From: Pseudomonas sp. KUIN-1
Lineage (GTDB): Bacteria > Pseudomonadota > Gammaproteobacteria > Pseudomonadales > Pseudomonadaceae
Length of the DNA: 64,000 bases
Direction: 5' to 3'
Assembly (NCBI RefSeq): GCF_009176725.1
Contig: NZ_AP020337.1
Location: 3,286,001 to 3,350,000 of the forward strand
A model generated the notes under the pieces. It worked only from the letters and a program-made list of their open reading frames with translations. It was not told where the DNA came from and made no database searches. Position 1 is the first letter of the stretch. Each line of letters opens with the position of its first letter. The position numbers were made by a program, and so were the translations under genes. Below are positions 57,801 through 64,000 of this stretch, in pieces.

Positions 57801-59993
57801 CTCCCGTTTTAAAAACTGCCCTCGCTCAAGCCAGGACACTGCCGTGGCTACCTTGGTTTCAGCATCACGTTCTCCGGCTTCAAAGCTAGTATCAACATGC
57901 TCATCCATCAGCACCTCACCGGCAGTGATGACGAGCCTGCTGCCCTTGCGTCGGTCGCTCTCCTTGCGCAACTTGCGCAGGATTTGCTGGATATCACGCA
58001 GGGTCAGTTTCGAACCTTCGCACATCCCGAACTGGTTTTCGATGTCCTGAGCGTCATACAGAAGTACGCACCGAGCCTGCCCTTGATCGCGACCGGCGCG
58101 ACCGGCTTCTTGTAAGTAGTTCTCGAGCGACCCTGGAATATCAGCATGTATCACCAAGCGAATATCGGGTTTGTCGACGCCCATGCCAAAAGCGTTGGTG
58201 GCCACGATAATCTTCAGTTCCCCGCCCTTGAAGGCGTCCTGAATATCTTTTTTTTCATGTGGCTCCAGCCCAGCGTGGAAGTACTTGCAAGCCCATCCGT
58301 GGCCGATCAAAAAGTCTGCAAGCTCTTCAGCGCCTTTTCGGCTTGAAACGAATATCACCGCGCCACCCTCGCTGGTGCCTAGCTCTTCCTCAATTAACGT
58401 CTGAGCATGGTGGCGCTTTTCTGAGCGAGAACACGGCAGGACCTCGAAGTGCAGATTGGTACGCTCGTGGGTACCGATAAAGTGCTTGAAGGTTATGCCC
58501 AACTGCTCTTTGAAATGCTGTTCGATGTCCTCAAGCACATCAGGTTTGGCCGTAGCCGTAAAGCAGCCAATCGCCGCGAGCGGACCGTCCCCAGAGAACT
58601 GCTTGATGAAGCGCGATACATAGAGGTAATCCGGGCGAAAATCTGCGCCCCATTTGGACAAACAATGCGCCTCATCGAAGATCCAGGCGCCGACCTGACG
58701 CTGGGAGATCGCGCGGCGAAAAGCCATATTGCGAAACTGCTCGGGGGATACCAGCAAAATGCCCACATCGCCTAATTGGATCTTCTCCAGCACCTCTGCC
58801 CGCTCGGGCATGGTCAACAGACCATTCAAAGTTGCAGCGCATTGGACGTTACGAGCCAGTAGGCCGTCGACCTGATCTTTCATCAGCGACTGCAGCGGCG
58901 ATATGATGATCGTCAAGCTGCCGTTGCGGTGAAAGCGGTTCAGCGCCGGTAACTGGTAGCACAAGGATTTTCCGCCCCCTGTCGCAAGAATCGCGAGCAC
59001 GTGCTTGCCCTGCATGCCTGCCAGCACCACGTCATGCTGTAAGGAGCGTCCGTCTGGTTCGGTCCGAAAGTCCTGAATAGGAGCGAAGTAGCGCCTGAGC
59101 TCGTGGCGAGGATCATGAGTGGTGCTGCAATAGTCGCATTGGCTCTCCCCGCAGGGAATATCACGCAGTTCAGCAATCAATTTACCTGTTGCAGGAAATT
59201 GATGGCGTACCCAAGGTGCCAGAACCGAGTTGCCGCCTGACACGCGCAGCCAGGCCAGCGCATAAGCAAGTGGCCAACGCTGGCTGTCGTCCATGAGGTC
59301 GCGTTGCAACAACTGGTTCAGTCGTTTACTGCAAACCTTGGAAGTGCGCGTCAACGCTGGGTCAGTTTCCCTAAGTAGCTCTGGGATCAGGTGACGAATT
59401 TCTTTGAGGGATCTAGGCGCCTGACCAGTTATCGAGGTAAAGAACGCCCCCAGGTCGCTATCTGGCATTGGAGCGAGCAGCGCTTGGTAGCAGAGCAGTT
59501 CTGATTGCAGATTAATACTCAGATCTTTGAATGCTCGCCGCTGATCATTGAACAGTGTCAAGGTTGAGCGGCAATCGGACAGTGGTGAGTTGAGGCTGTC
59601 ACGAACGAGTTTGTAATCTTTGACCAGCCGGTGATACGGGTTTTGTGGAAAGGCCAAAGGCGATAGGCGTAGGGTGTCTATCACCGGCAGCTGGTGTAAT
59701 GCCAGATGCGCAGCTTGCTCTAGAAGTATGGGTAAATCATGGTCGATAACGTTATGGCCAAGTACAAAGCTAGCGCCCTGCCCTAAGCGATCAAGGGCCT
59801 CAAGCACTGCAGGCAAGTCCTTGTTGACCTTATGCTCAAGCTCCTCGTCCTTATCAGGACGCATCGCACCAACCATAAATATGCGGTCAGTTTGATTGGG
59901 TTTGCCGGGGACGACTTCCAGGTCAAAAATCAGGCTTTTAGGTTGATCCGGTAAAACCATTTGAACAGCATCCTTGTAATAAGCCTCTCGCAT
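54822..59993 (-). CDS. Giant DEDD exonuclease-like / RecQ / UvrD-like fusion helicase (RqlH/PsyrT-like)
   Basis: 1723 residues. (1) Residues ~20-150: DEDD 3'-5' exonuclease-like fold with D24/E26 (FDLEVVPG), D86 (GHNVIDHDLPIL) and D140 (SPLSDCRSTLTLF). The His or Tyr general base usually 4-5 residues before the last Asp is absent. (2) A Cys cluster C281/C286/C289. (3) RecQ-type SF2 helicase ~310-650: Walker A ATGGGKS (337-343), DEAH (440-443), TATAKPDV, ATNAFGMGVDKPD, QEAGRAGRDQG. (4) Winged-helix-like middle. (5) UvrD-like SF1 helicase ~1105-1590: AGPGSGKT (1129-1136), VDEYQD (1249-1254), GDDDQNIYAWR, TVHSAKGLEF, RRLYYVGMTRA. (6) Small C-terminal domain. The architecture recalls RqlH/PsyrT, a helicase toxin normally held by a phosphoribosyltransferase partner; no such gene is next to it. 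Lower GC than neighbours. Confidence 0.85.
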   Translation of the reverse strand: MREAYYKDAVQMVLPDQPKSLIFDLEVVPGKPNQTDRIFMVGAMRPDKDEELEHKVNKDLPAVLEALDRLGQGASFVLGHNVIDHDLPILLEQAAHLALHQLPVIDTLRLSPLAFPQNPYHRLVKDYKLVRDSLNSPLSDCRSTLTLFNDQRRAFKDLSINLQSELLCYQALLAPMPDSDLGAFFTSITGQAPRSLKEIRHLIPELLRETDPALTRTSKVCSKRLNQLLQRDLMDDSQRWPLAYALAWLRVSGGNSVLAPWVRHQFPATGKLIAELRDIPCGESQCDYCSTTHDPRHELRRYFAPIQDFRTEPDGRSLQHDVVLAGMQGKHVLAILATGGGKSLCYQLPALNRFHRNGSLTIIISPLQSLMKDQVDGLLARNVQCAATLNGLLTMPERAEVLEKIQLGDVGILLVSPEQFRNMAFRRAISQRQVGAWIFDEAHCLSKWGADFRPDYLYVSRFIKQFSGDGPLAAIGCFTATAKPDVLEDIEQHFKEQLGITFKHFIGTHERTNLHFEVLPCSRSEKRHHAQTLIEEELGTSEGGAVIFVSSRKGAEELADFLIGHGWACKYFHAGLEPHEKKDIQDAFKGGELKIIVATNAFGMGVDKPDIRLVIHADIPGSLENYLQEAGRAGRDQGQARCVLLYDAQDIENQFGMCEGSKLTLRDIQQILRKLRKESDRRKGSRLVITAGEVLMDEHVDTSFEAGERDAETKVATAVSWLERGQFLKREENQTQIFPASLKLTKEEADKRLATVKLSARRLEEFRAILSYLYEANVDERINTDALMALTSLTSEEVTATLRQMEDLGLLVNDSKLTLYVRHGVVFPSTQRLQATLQLESALFDLLQELAPEAESGEWQDLNVPLLTSTLKTASGNKDLIPLHVLRLLRSLAQDHDSNSQQRSSFELRQITQDFLKLRIRGGHNWRAIQGLGERRRALAAVVLTFLIGKLPPGSRNKDLLVDTTFGELMGLIDLDLELRTRIPESQRRKAVEHVLLYLHKQEVITLNHGMTVMRRAMTIEVEGGKRTGFLKDDYQRLDEHYREKRIQVHVMREYAEVGLGSMGYALDLVQHYFTLAKQEFIRRYFVDREEVLKLATSEESWRSIVEKLSAAQRIIVSDDDDVNRLILAGPGSGKTRVIVHRIAYLLRVRRVPARCIVALTFNRHAANEIKQRLIKLVGADAFGVNVMTYHRMAMRLTGTRFERGETLEEGRLAQVMGEAVELLEGKRQVEGEDDLREQLMRGYRYILVDEYQDIDDLQYRLVSALAGRKSEEEGRLCILAVGDDDQNIYAWRDTNNRYIERFRDEYSATKNYLVDNYRSSGRIIDAANRVIGRNPDRLKKDHPIQIDTVRRAMPKGGDWETLDIEREGRVLRLKIDAQGHARANLQAQAAMTELQRLLSLDSEDWHGCAVLARTHQNLLPLQAWCEAHGVPYCLAADKEGVLPLTAQRGFVQAVEILRETTEPLSASETWTYLGKRQLGPEWYDMLLVAFDQLTAEFGQCPLSAEILLDWLYDYFRELRQQPRKGLYLGTVHSAKGLEFRHVVVLDGGWSTQPETLSDERRLYYVGMTRAEQTLTLCEYPEGNPFCSQLTEEVMARTFQGKYLAELEKRYLQLSLKDIDLDYAGRQNPTASIHKVLAALEPGDMLSFKAHEDRYLIQDANGYVIGRTAKSFSLDLDIEECEVAAVLVRRSDRCEESFRAYHRSQEWELVVPRIAGRVVMSDT

Positions 59994-60045
59994 ACTGGCA
60001 TTTTAACTTCAAATGGCACAGTGCGGATAGGTACGCGAGATTGCG

Positions 60046-60459
60046 GTGAAGTTCCAACATGGGCAGGTGGTGTCGAGGATTGGGATTTATGAAGCAAGCG
60101 AACCCGTCTCAGAAGCGCTTACCGAGAAGCTAGAGAGCAGAAATTTTCTCCCAGTCCCCTGTGTCGATGGCCAGTCATTGGGTAATCATTACGATATCCG
60201 GGTGTTCGATGTTCAACATATCAAAGTGCTCTAGTTCGATGCGGTGTTCCTCATCGGGCTGGACGAGCTCGTCGAAGCAAAGCAGACGCTGTTCGAGCGG
60301 GTCCTACATATGTGCTTCACCCGTGTGACGACTTATTTCGGCATTGTCTTTCATCAGAAGCTCCCACACAACCTGGAAGATCTCAGACCGTATCTTGAAT
60401 CGCCATTCATGATCGTTCATATATGCCGTCTGACTGGGGGAAAAATTGAGGGCATATAA
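60046..60459 (+). pseudogene. Remnant of an SF1 (UvrD-like) helicase C-terminus
   Basis: One reading frame carries an SF1 helicase tail broken by an in-frame TAG at 60232-60234. Before the stop: EALTEKLESRNFLPVPCVDG and DIRVFDVQHIKVL. After it: FDAVFLIGLDELVEAKQTLF, ERVLHMCFTRVTTYFGIVFH. In intact relatives motif V reads IKGLEFDAVFLIG and motif VI reads LYVGxTRATTY. Here GLEF has become VL-stop-F (single-base changes GGG to GTG and GAG to TAG), and YVG...TRA has become HMC...TRV. The N-terminal ATPase domains are gone. It is divergent from the giant helicase gene. Confidence 0.7.
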
Positions 60460-60709
60460 AGATTTTTTCAAACTGAAACCACCGGCCCAGAGCCCAGTAA
60501 AAATGTTTTTGGAGAAATCCGGATAGCCTCTAAACGAATTATCTCCCCATCGCCTACACCTCTACAGACCGCCCGCTAAACGCGCAAACATAATCACTCA
60601 AATCGGCGCTCCTGTTTCTACTGCTACCAACACCAGCCGGAGATTACAGCTATAACCAACACCAAAACCCGCCTACGCAAAGCCCAATCCCGCCCCCTGA
60701 AAACAACAC
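60460..60709. other. Non-coding right flank of the helicase islet
   Basis: 250 bases. It holds the right boundary repeat (60503-60531) and then a C-rich stretch (60560-60709) with many CCC and ACC runs. No gene or RNA recognised. Confidence 0.4.
60503..60531 (+). repeat. Islet boundary repeat, right copy
   Basis: ATGTTTTTGGAGAA then ATCCGGATAG and CCTCTAA; imperfect copy of the last codons of the LysR gene (54552-54581). Confidence 0.45.
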
Positions 60710-61654
60710 TCAAATCCCCTCCCGTCGCCGATCCTCCCTCGGGCATTTTGCAAACCGCGCTCGATAGCTGCGGGTGAAATACGACGGCGATTCGAACCCG
60801 CAGGCGATGCTTACTTCCAGCACACTCAGACCGCTTTGCCGCAGCAGTTGCCGGGCTTTCTCCAGGCGCAGGCCCAGATAGAAGTTGCTCGGCGTGTCGT
60901 TCAGGTGCAGGCGAAACAAGCGTTCCAACTGGCGCCGGGTGACGTTGATCGCTTCGGCCAGGGCCAGCGTGCTGAGGGGGCGTTCGGTCTGCTGCTCCAT
61001 CTCTCCGATCACGTGCACCAATTTCTTGTTGGCGATGCCGTAGCGCGTAGCGATCTGCATGCGTTGGTGGTCCCTGCGTGTGCGGATGCGGCCCAGTACG
61101 AATTGTTCGGACACTTGAATCGCCAATTCGGGGCCGTGCGCCTGGGCGATCAGGTCGAGCATCAGGTCGATGGACGCTGTGCCCCCTGCGCAGGTGATGC
61201 GGCGGCGGTCGATCTCGAACAGTTCCTGGGTCACGGTGAGCTGTGGGTAGGACTCCTTGAACGCTTCAATGGCTTCCCAATGCAAAGTCAGGCGATAGCC
61301 GTCGAGCAAGCCGGTTTCTGCGAGCACGCAGGCGCCTGTGTCGATAGCGCCCAGGGTCACGCCGTCATGATCAAGGCGCCGCAGCCATTGCTGCAGGGCC
61401 GGGGTCGCGAACTGCAGCGGTTCAAAGCCGGCCACCACCAGCAGGGTCGTGCCTTTTTTCAGCGACTCCAGCGCCGCGTCGGCGTTGACCGACATGCCGT
61501 TGCTCGCCTGTACCGCGCCGCCATCGGCGCTCAGGACGTGCCAGCGGTACAGCTCGCCACCAAAGCGGTTGGCCACCCGCAAGGGCTCCAGCGCGGAGAT
61601 AAAGCCGATGGCCGAGAACCCCGGCATCAGCAAAAAATAGAAATCCTGGGCCAT
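60710..61654 (-). CDS. cdhR: GlxA-family AraC regulator of carnitine catabolism
   Basis: 314 residues. N-terminal DJ-1/PfpI-like amidotransferase-fold sensor (DFYFLLMPGFSAIGFISALE, LLVVAGFEPLQFATPA, GAIDTGACVLAETGLLDGYR, AGGTASIDLMLDLIAQ) and a C-terminal AraC HTH (LALAEAINVTRRQLERLFR, VLEVSIACGFESPSYFTRSY). ATG at 61654 has GGAGAG upstream; the upstream frame is not conserved-looking. Divergent from caiX and cdhCA, the same order as the carnitine locus of P. aeruginosa (cdhR-caiX-cdhC-cdhA), so it likely activates them in response to carnitine. Confidence 0.88.
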   Translation of the reverse strand: MAQDFYFLLMPGFSAIGFISALEPLRVANRFGGELYRWHVLSADGGAVQASNGMSVNADAALESLKKGTTLLVVAGFEPLQFATPALQQWLRRLDHDGVTLGAIDTGACVLAETGLLDGYRLTLHWEAIEAFKESYPQLTVTQELFEIDRRRITCAGGTASIDLMLDLIAQAHGPELAIQVSEQFVLGRIRTRRDHQRMQIATRYGIANKKLVHVIGEMEQQTERPLSTLALAEAINVTRRQLERLFRLHLNDTPSNFYLGLRLEKARQLLRQSGLSVLEVSIACGFESPSYFTRSYRARFAKCPREDRRREGI

Positions 61655-61847
61655 GGTAACGCTCTCCTCGGACCTGCAGCGTGGCACGTTGATACTCCCG
61701 TTCATGGGCGCATTCAAGGGGCAGGTCGCCGCAGTGCAAAAGCGGGTCGCTGCAGTGCGCTTGGCCGCCCTCCAGGCAGGGTAATTTGCTTCCACGGTGC
61801 ACAAAGACGCCGGCACCCCACAATAACGATCTGCCGAGGGCCCCACC
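61655..61847. promoter_or_regulatory. Divergent promoter region cdhR/caiX
   Basis: 193 bases between divergent genes, expected to hold the CdhR-binding site and the caiX promoter. It contains related CGCAGTGCAAAAGCG and CTGCAGTGCGCTTGG stretches around 61730-61765, each with GCAGTGC, spaced about two helical turns apart, which may be the activator sites. Confidence 0.4.
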
Positions 61848-62792
61848 ATGAACCGACTGATTGGCTGCAGCGTGCTTGCACTTGGCGCCAGCGCTCTCTT
61901 GAGCAGCAATGTAATGGCAGTTGATGCCGCTTCATGCCAGAACGTGCGCATGGGTGTGGTGAACTGGACCGACGTGATCGCAACCAGCGCCATGACCCAA
62001 GTGTTGCTCGACGGCCTCGGTTACAAGACCAAACAGACCAGCGCGTCCCAGCAGATCATTTTCGCCGGCATCCGCGACCAGCGCCTGGATCTCTTTCTGG
62101 GTTACTGGAACCCGTTGATGACCCAGACCATTATGCCGTTTGTCGAGGCCCGGAAAGTCAAAGTGCTCGACAAACCGAGCCTGGAAGACGCTCGCGCCAC
62201 CCTCGCCGTGCCGACTTACCTGGCGGACAAGGGCCTAAAGTCCTTTGCCGATATCGCCAGGTTCGAGAAGGAACTGGGCGGCAAAATCTACGGCATCGAG
62301 CCTGGTTCAGGCGCCAATACCCAGATCAAGGCGATGATCGCCAAAAACCAGTTCGGTCTGGGCAAATTCCAGCTGGTGGAGTCCAGCGAAGCCGGCATGC
62401 TCGCCGCCGTAGACCGCGCCGTCCGCCGCAAGGAAGCCGTGGTGTTTTTCGGCTGGACGCCGCACCCGATGAACGTCAACGTGGCGATGACTTACCTCAA
62501 TGGCAGCGACGACGCCCTGGGCCCGAACGAGGGCATGGCCACTGTGTGGACGGTCACTTCGCCGACTTATGCCGAACAGTGCCCCAACGTGCACAAATTG
62601 CTGACTAACCTGACGTTCACCGCCGCCGACGAGAGCCGGATGATGCAGCCGCTACTGGATCACAAGGATGCTCTCGAGTCCGCCAGACAATGGCTCAAAG
62701 ACCATCCGCAAGACCAGGCGCGCTGGCTGGAAGGCGTCACCACCTTCGACGGCAAACCGGCTGCGGCAAACCTTCAATCGAGCAGCAAATAA
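61848..62792 (+). CDS. caiX: Carnitine-binding periplasmic protein
   Basis: 314 residues with a signal peptide ([20 protein letters not shown] to AVDA). OpuAC/ChoX-type quaternary-amine binding fold: [90 protein letters not shown]. The GYWNP and GWTPHPMN aromatic boxes are those that cage trimethylammonium groups. In Pseudomonas CaiX feeds the shared choline/carnitine Cbc transporter, which explains the absence of permease and ATPase genes here. Confidence 0.88.
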   Translation: MNRLIGCSVLALGASALLSSNVMAVDAASCQNVRMGVVNWTDVIATSAMTQVLLDGLGYKTKQTSASQQIIFAGIRDQRLDLFLGYWNPLMTQTIMPFVEARKVKVLDKPSLEDARATLAVPTYLADKGLKSFADIARFEKELGGKIYGIEPGSGANTQIKAMIAKNQFGLGKFQLVESSEAGMLAAVDRAVRRKEAVVFFGWTPHPMNVNVAMTYLNGSDDALGPNEGMATVWTVTSPTYAEQCPNVHKLLTNLTFTAADESRMMQPLLDHKDALESARQWLKDHPQDQARWLEGVTTFDGKPAAANLQSSSK

Positions 62793-62865
62793 CCCGATTT
62801 TGAACGGCCGTTTCGCGAGCATCCGTGGTCGCGAACGGCGTCCTCACGCCTGTAAGGAGCCCCCC

Positions 62866-63753
62866 ATGAACCACGACGTCATCATCACCTGCGCACTCAC
62901 CGGTGCTGGCGACACGACCGCCCGAAGCCCTCACGTACCGGTCACGCCCAAGCAAATCGCGGCCGCCGCGGTTGAGGCGGCCAAGGCCGGTGCCACCGTG
63001 GTGCACTGTCATGTGCGCGACCCGCACACCGGAAAATTCAGCCGCGACGTGGCGCTGTACCGCGAAGTGATGGAGCGTATTCGGGACGCCGACATCGACA
63101 TCATCGTCAACCTCACCGCTGGCATGGGTGGCGATCTGGAGATTGGCGACGGTGAGCACCCGATGGAGTTTGGTCCCAATACCGATCTGGTCGGCCCGCT
63201 GACACGTCTGGCCCATGTCGAGGAACTGCTGCCGGAAATCTGCACCCTCGACTGCGGCACCCTGAACTTTGGCGACGGCGACGCTATTTATGTGTCCACC
63301 CCATCGCAACTGCGTGCCGGCGCCAAACGTATCCAGGCGCTGGGCGTAAAGGCCGAGCTGGAAATTTTCGACACCGGCCACCTGTGGTTCGCCAAACAGA
63401 TGATCAAGGAAGGACTGCTCGATAACCCGCTGTTCCAGCTGTGCCTGGGCATCCCATGGGGCGCACCAGCCGACACCACCACCATGAAAGCCATGGTCGA
63501 TAACCTGCCAGCTGACGCAGTGTGGGCTGGCTTTGGCATCGGCCGCATGCAGATGCCGATGGCCGCGCAAGCGGTGTTGCTGGGCGGCAACGTCCGGGTC
63601 GGTCTGGAGGACAACCTGTGGCTGGACAAGGGCGTGCTCGCCACCAACGGCCAACTGGTGGAGCGCGCCAGTGAAATTCTCAGCCGTCTGGGCGCGCGAG
63701 TCATGAGCCCGGCAGAAGGCCGCACCAAGATGGGCCTTACCAAGCGCGGCTAA
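62866..63753 (+). CDS. cdhC: 3-dehydrocarnitine cleavage enzyme (BKACE family)
   Basis: 295 residues, beta-keto acid cleavage enzyme (DUF849) fold: [120 protein letters not shown]. The HCHVR motif carries the zinc-binding His pair. With acetyl-CoA it cleaves 3-dehydrocarnitine to acetoacetate and betainyl-CoA. ATG at 62866 has AAGGAG eight bases upstream. Confidence 0.88.
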   Translation: MNHDVIITCALTGAGDTTARSPHVPVTPKQIAAAAVEAAKAGATVVHCHVRDPHTGKFSRDVALYREVMERIRDADIDIIVNLTAGMGGDLEIGDGEHPMEFGPNTDLVGPLTRLAHVEELLPEICTLDCGTLNFGDGDAIYVSTPSQLRAGAKRIQALGVKAELEIFDTGHLWFAKQMIKEGLLDNPLFQLCLGIPWGAPADTTTMKAMVDNLPADAVWAGFGIGRMQMPMAAQAVLLGGNVRVGLEDNLWLDKGVLATNGQLVERASEILSRLGARVMSPAEGRTKMGLTKRG

Positions 63754-63796
63754 TGCCTCCGAGACATAAATCACCGCACTCTTCAGGAACGTCGCC

Positions 63797-64000
63797 ATGA
63801 GCTTTATCACTGAAATCAAAACTTTCGCCGCTCTCGGCAGCGGCGTCATCGGCAGTGGCTGGGTATCCCGCGCCCTCGCCCATGGCCTGGATGTGGTTGC
63901 CTGGGACCCCGCGCCCGGCGCCGAAGCAGCGCTGCGTAACCGTGTCGCCAAGTGCTGGGGGGCGCTGGAACGACAGGGCCTGGTACCCGGTGCCTCCCAG
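63797..64000 (+). CDS. cdhA: L-carnitine dehydrogenase (3' end missing)
   Basis: First 68 codons only; the gene runs off the window. The N-terminus has an NAD-binding Rossmann motif, [20 protein letters not shown], followed by [20 protein letters not shown], typical of 3-hydroxyacyl-CoA dehydrogenase-like L-carnitine dehydrogenases, which oxidise carnitine to 3-dehydrocarnitine. Position directly after the cleavage enzyme gene matches the known locus order. Confidence 0.85.
   Translation, partial: MSFITEIKTFAALGSGVIGSGWVSRALAHGLDVVAWDPAPGAEAALRNRVAKCWGALERQGLVPGASQ

Noticed and set aside
54582..60709. Phosphoribosyltransferase antitoxin gene expected beside an RqlH/PsyrT-like helicase
   Set aside because: I looked for a PRTase signature (acidic DD-x-TTG type loop) on both flanks and found none; the flanking frame is instead a helicase remnant.

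Overview
The window is chromosomal DNA of a fluorescent Pseudomonas, most likely the P. syringae group. Evidence: the gacA-uvrC-pgsA-tRNA-Gly cluster with a TTG-started gacA, a REP element of the P. syringae type near 546-572, a xylR/xylAFGH locus, a VirK-family protein, and GC-rich Pseudomonas coding style throughout. There is no rRNA, CRISPR array, complete insertion sequence or intact prophage.

Layout. 1-503 is the end of a BaeR-like response regulator. 638-9951 is an organosulfur block: an operon on the minus strand (SfnB-like oxidoreductase, a free-standing acyl-CoA-dehydrogenase C-terminal domain, an NtaA/SnaA-type flavin monooxygenase), a divergent DszC/SfnB-like gene, and a four-gene RbsABC-type ABC transporter. 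All three transcription units are preceded by GG-N10-GC (sigma-54, -24/-12) promoter candidates, which ties the 'sugar' transporter to the sulfur genes. 10196-14520 holds a chemoreceptor, VirK, a decayed fragment, a DUF3237 protein and a papain-like protease. 14526-21145 is the xylose locus. 21179-28504 is a six-gene operon joining a TonB receptor, a polar amino-acid ABC transporter, a Tat-like flavin amine oxidase and a RidA protein, apparently an import-and-oxidise route for an amine or amino acid. 29076-34843 carries a DUF3313 lipoprotein, a DCC protein, tRNA-Gly, pgsA, uvrC, gacA and a divergent pair of phage-type regulators.

35094-36673 is a DAHP synthase gene (aroF) preceded by a leader peptide rich in Tyr/Trp/Phe codons, a strong intrinsic terminator, and then a second aromatic-rich leader ORF. 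This is a tandem-leader attenuator candidate. 36755-42806 has a parvulin and the yejABEF peptide importer. 42857-54581 has a PilU-like ATPase, a second parvulin, pgm, a nuclease-helicase fusion, a MocR regulator, an orphan PP-loop ATPase with a long regulatory region, an alcohol dehydrogenase and a LysR regulator.

54582-60530 looks like an inserted islet. It holds a 1723-residue protein fusing a DEDD exonuclease-like domain, a RecQ helicase and a UvrD-like helicase (resembling RqlH/PsyrT defence or toxin helicases, but without the expected phosphoribosyltransferase partner), and next to it a nonsense-mutated remnant of a second SF1 helicase. An imperfect copy of the 3' end of the LysR gene lies at the far edge. 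60710-64000 is the start of the carnitine catabolic locus (cdhR, caiX, cdhC, cdhA).
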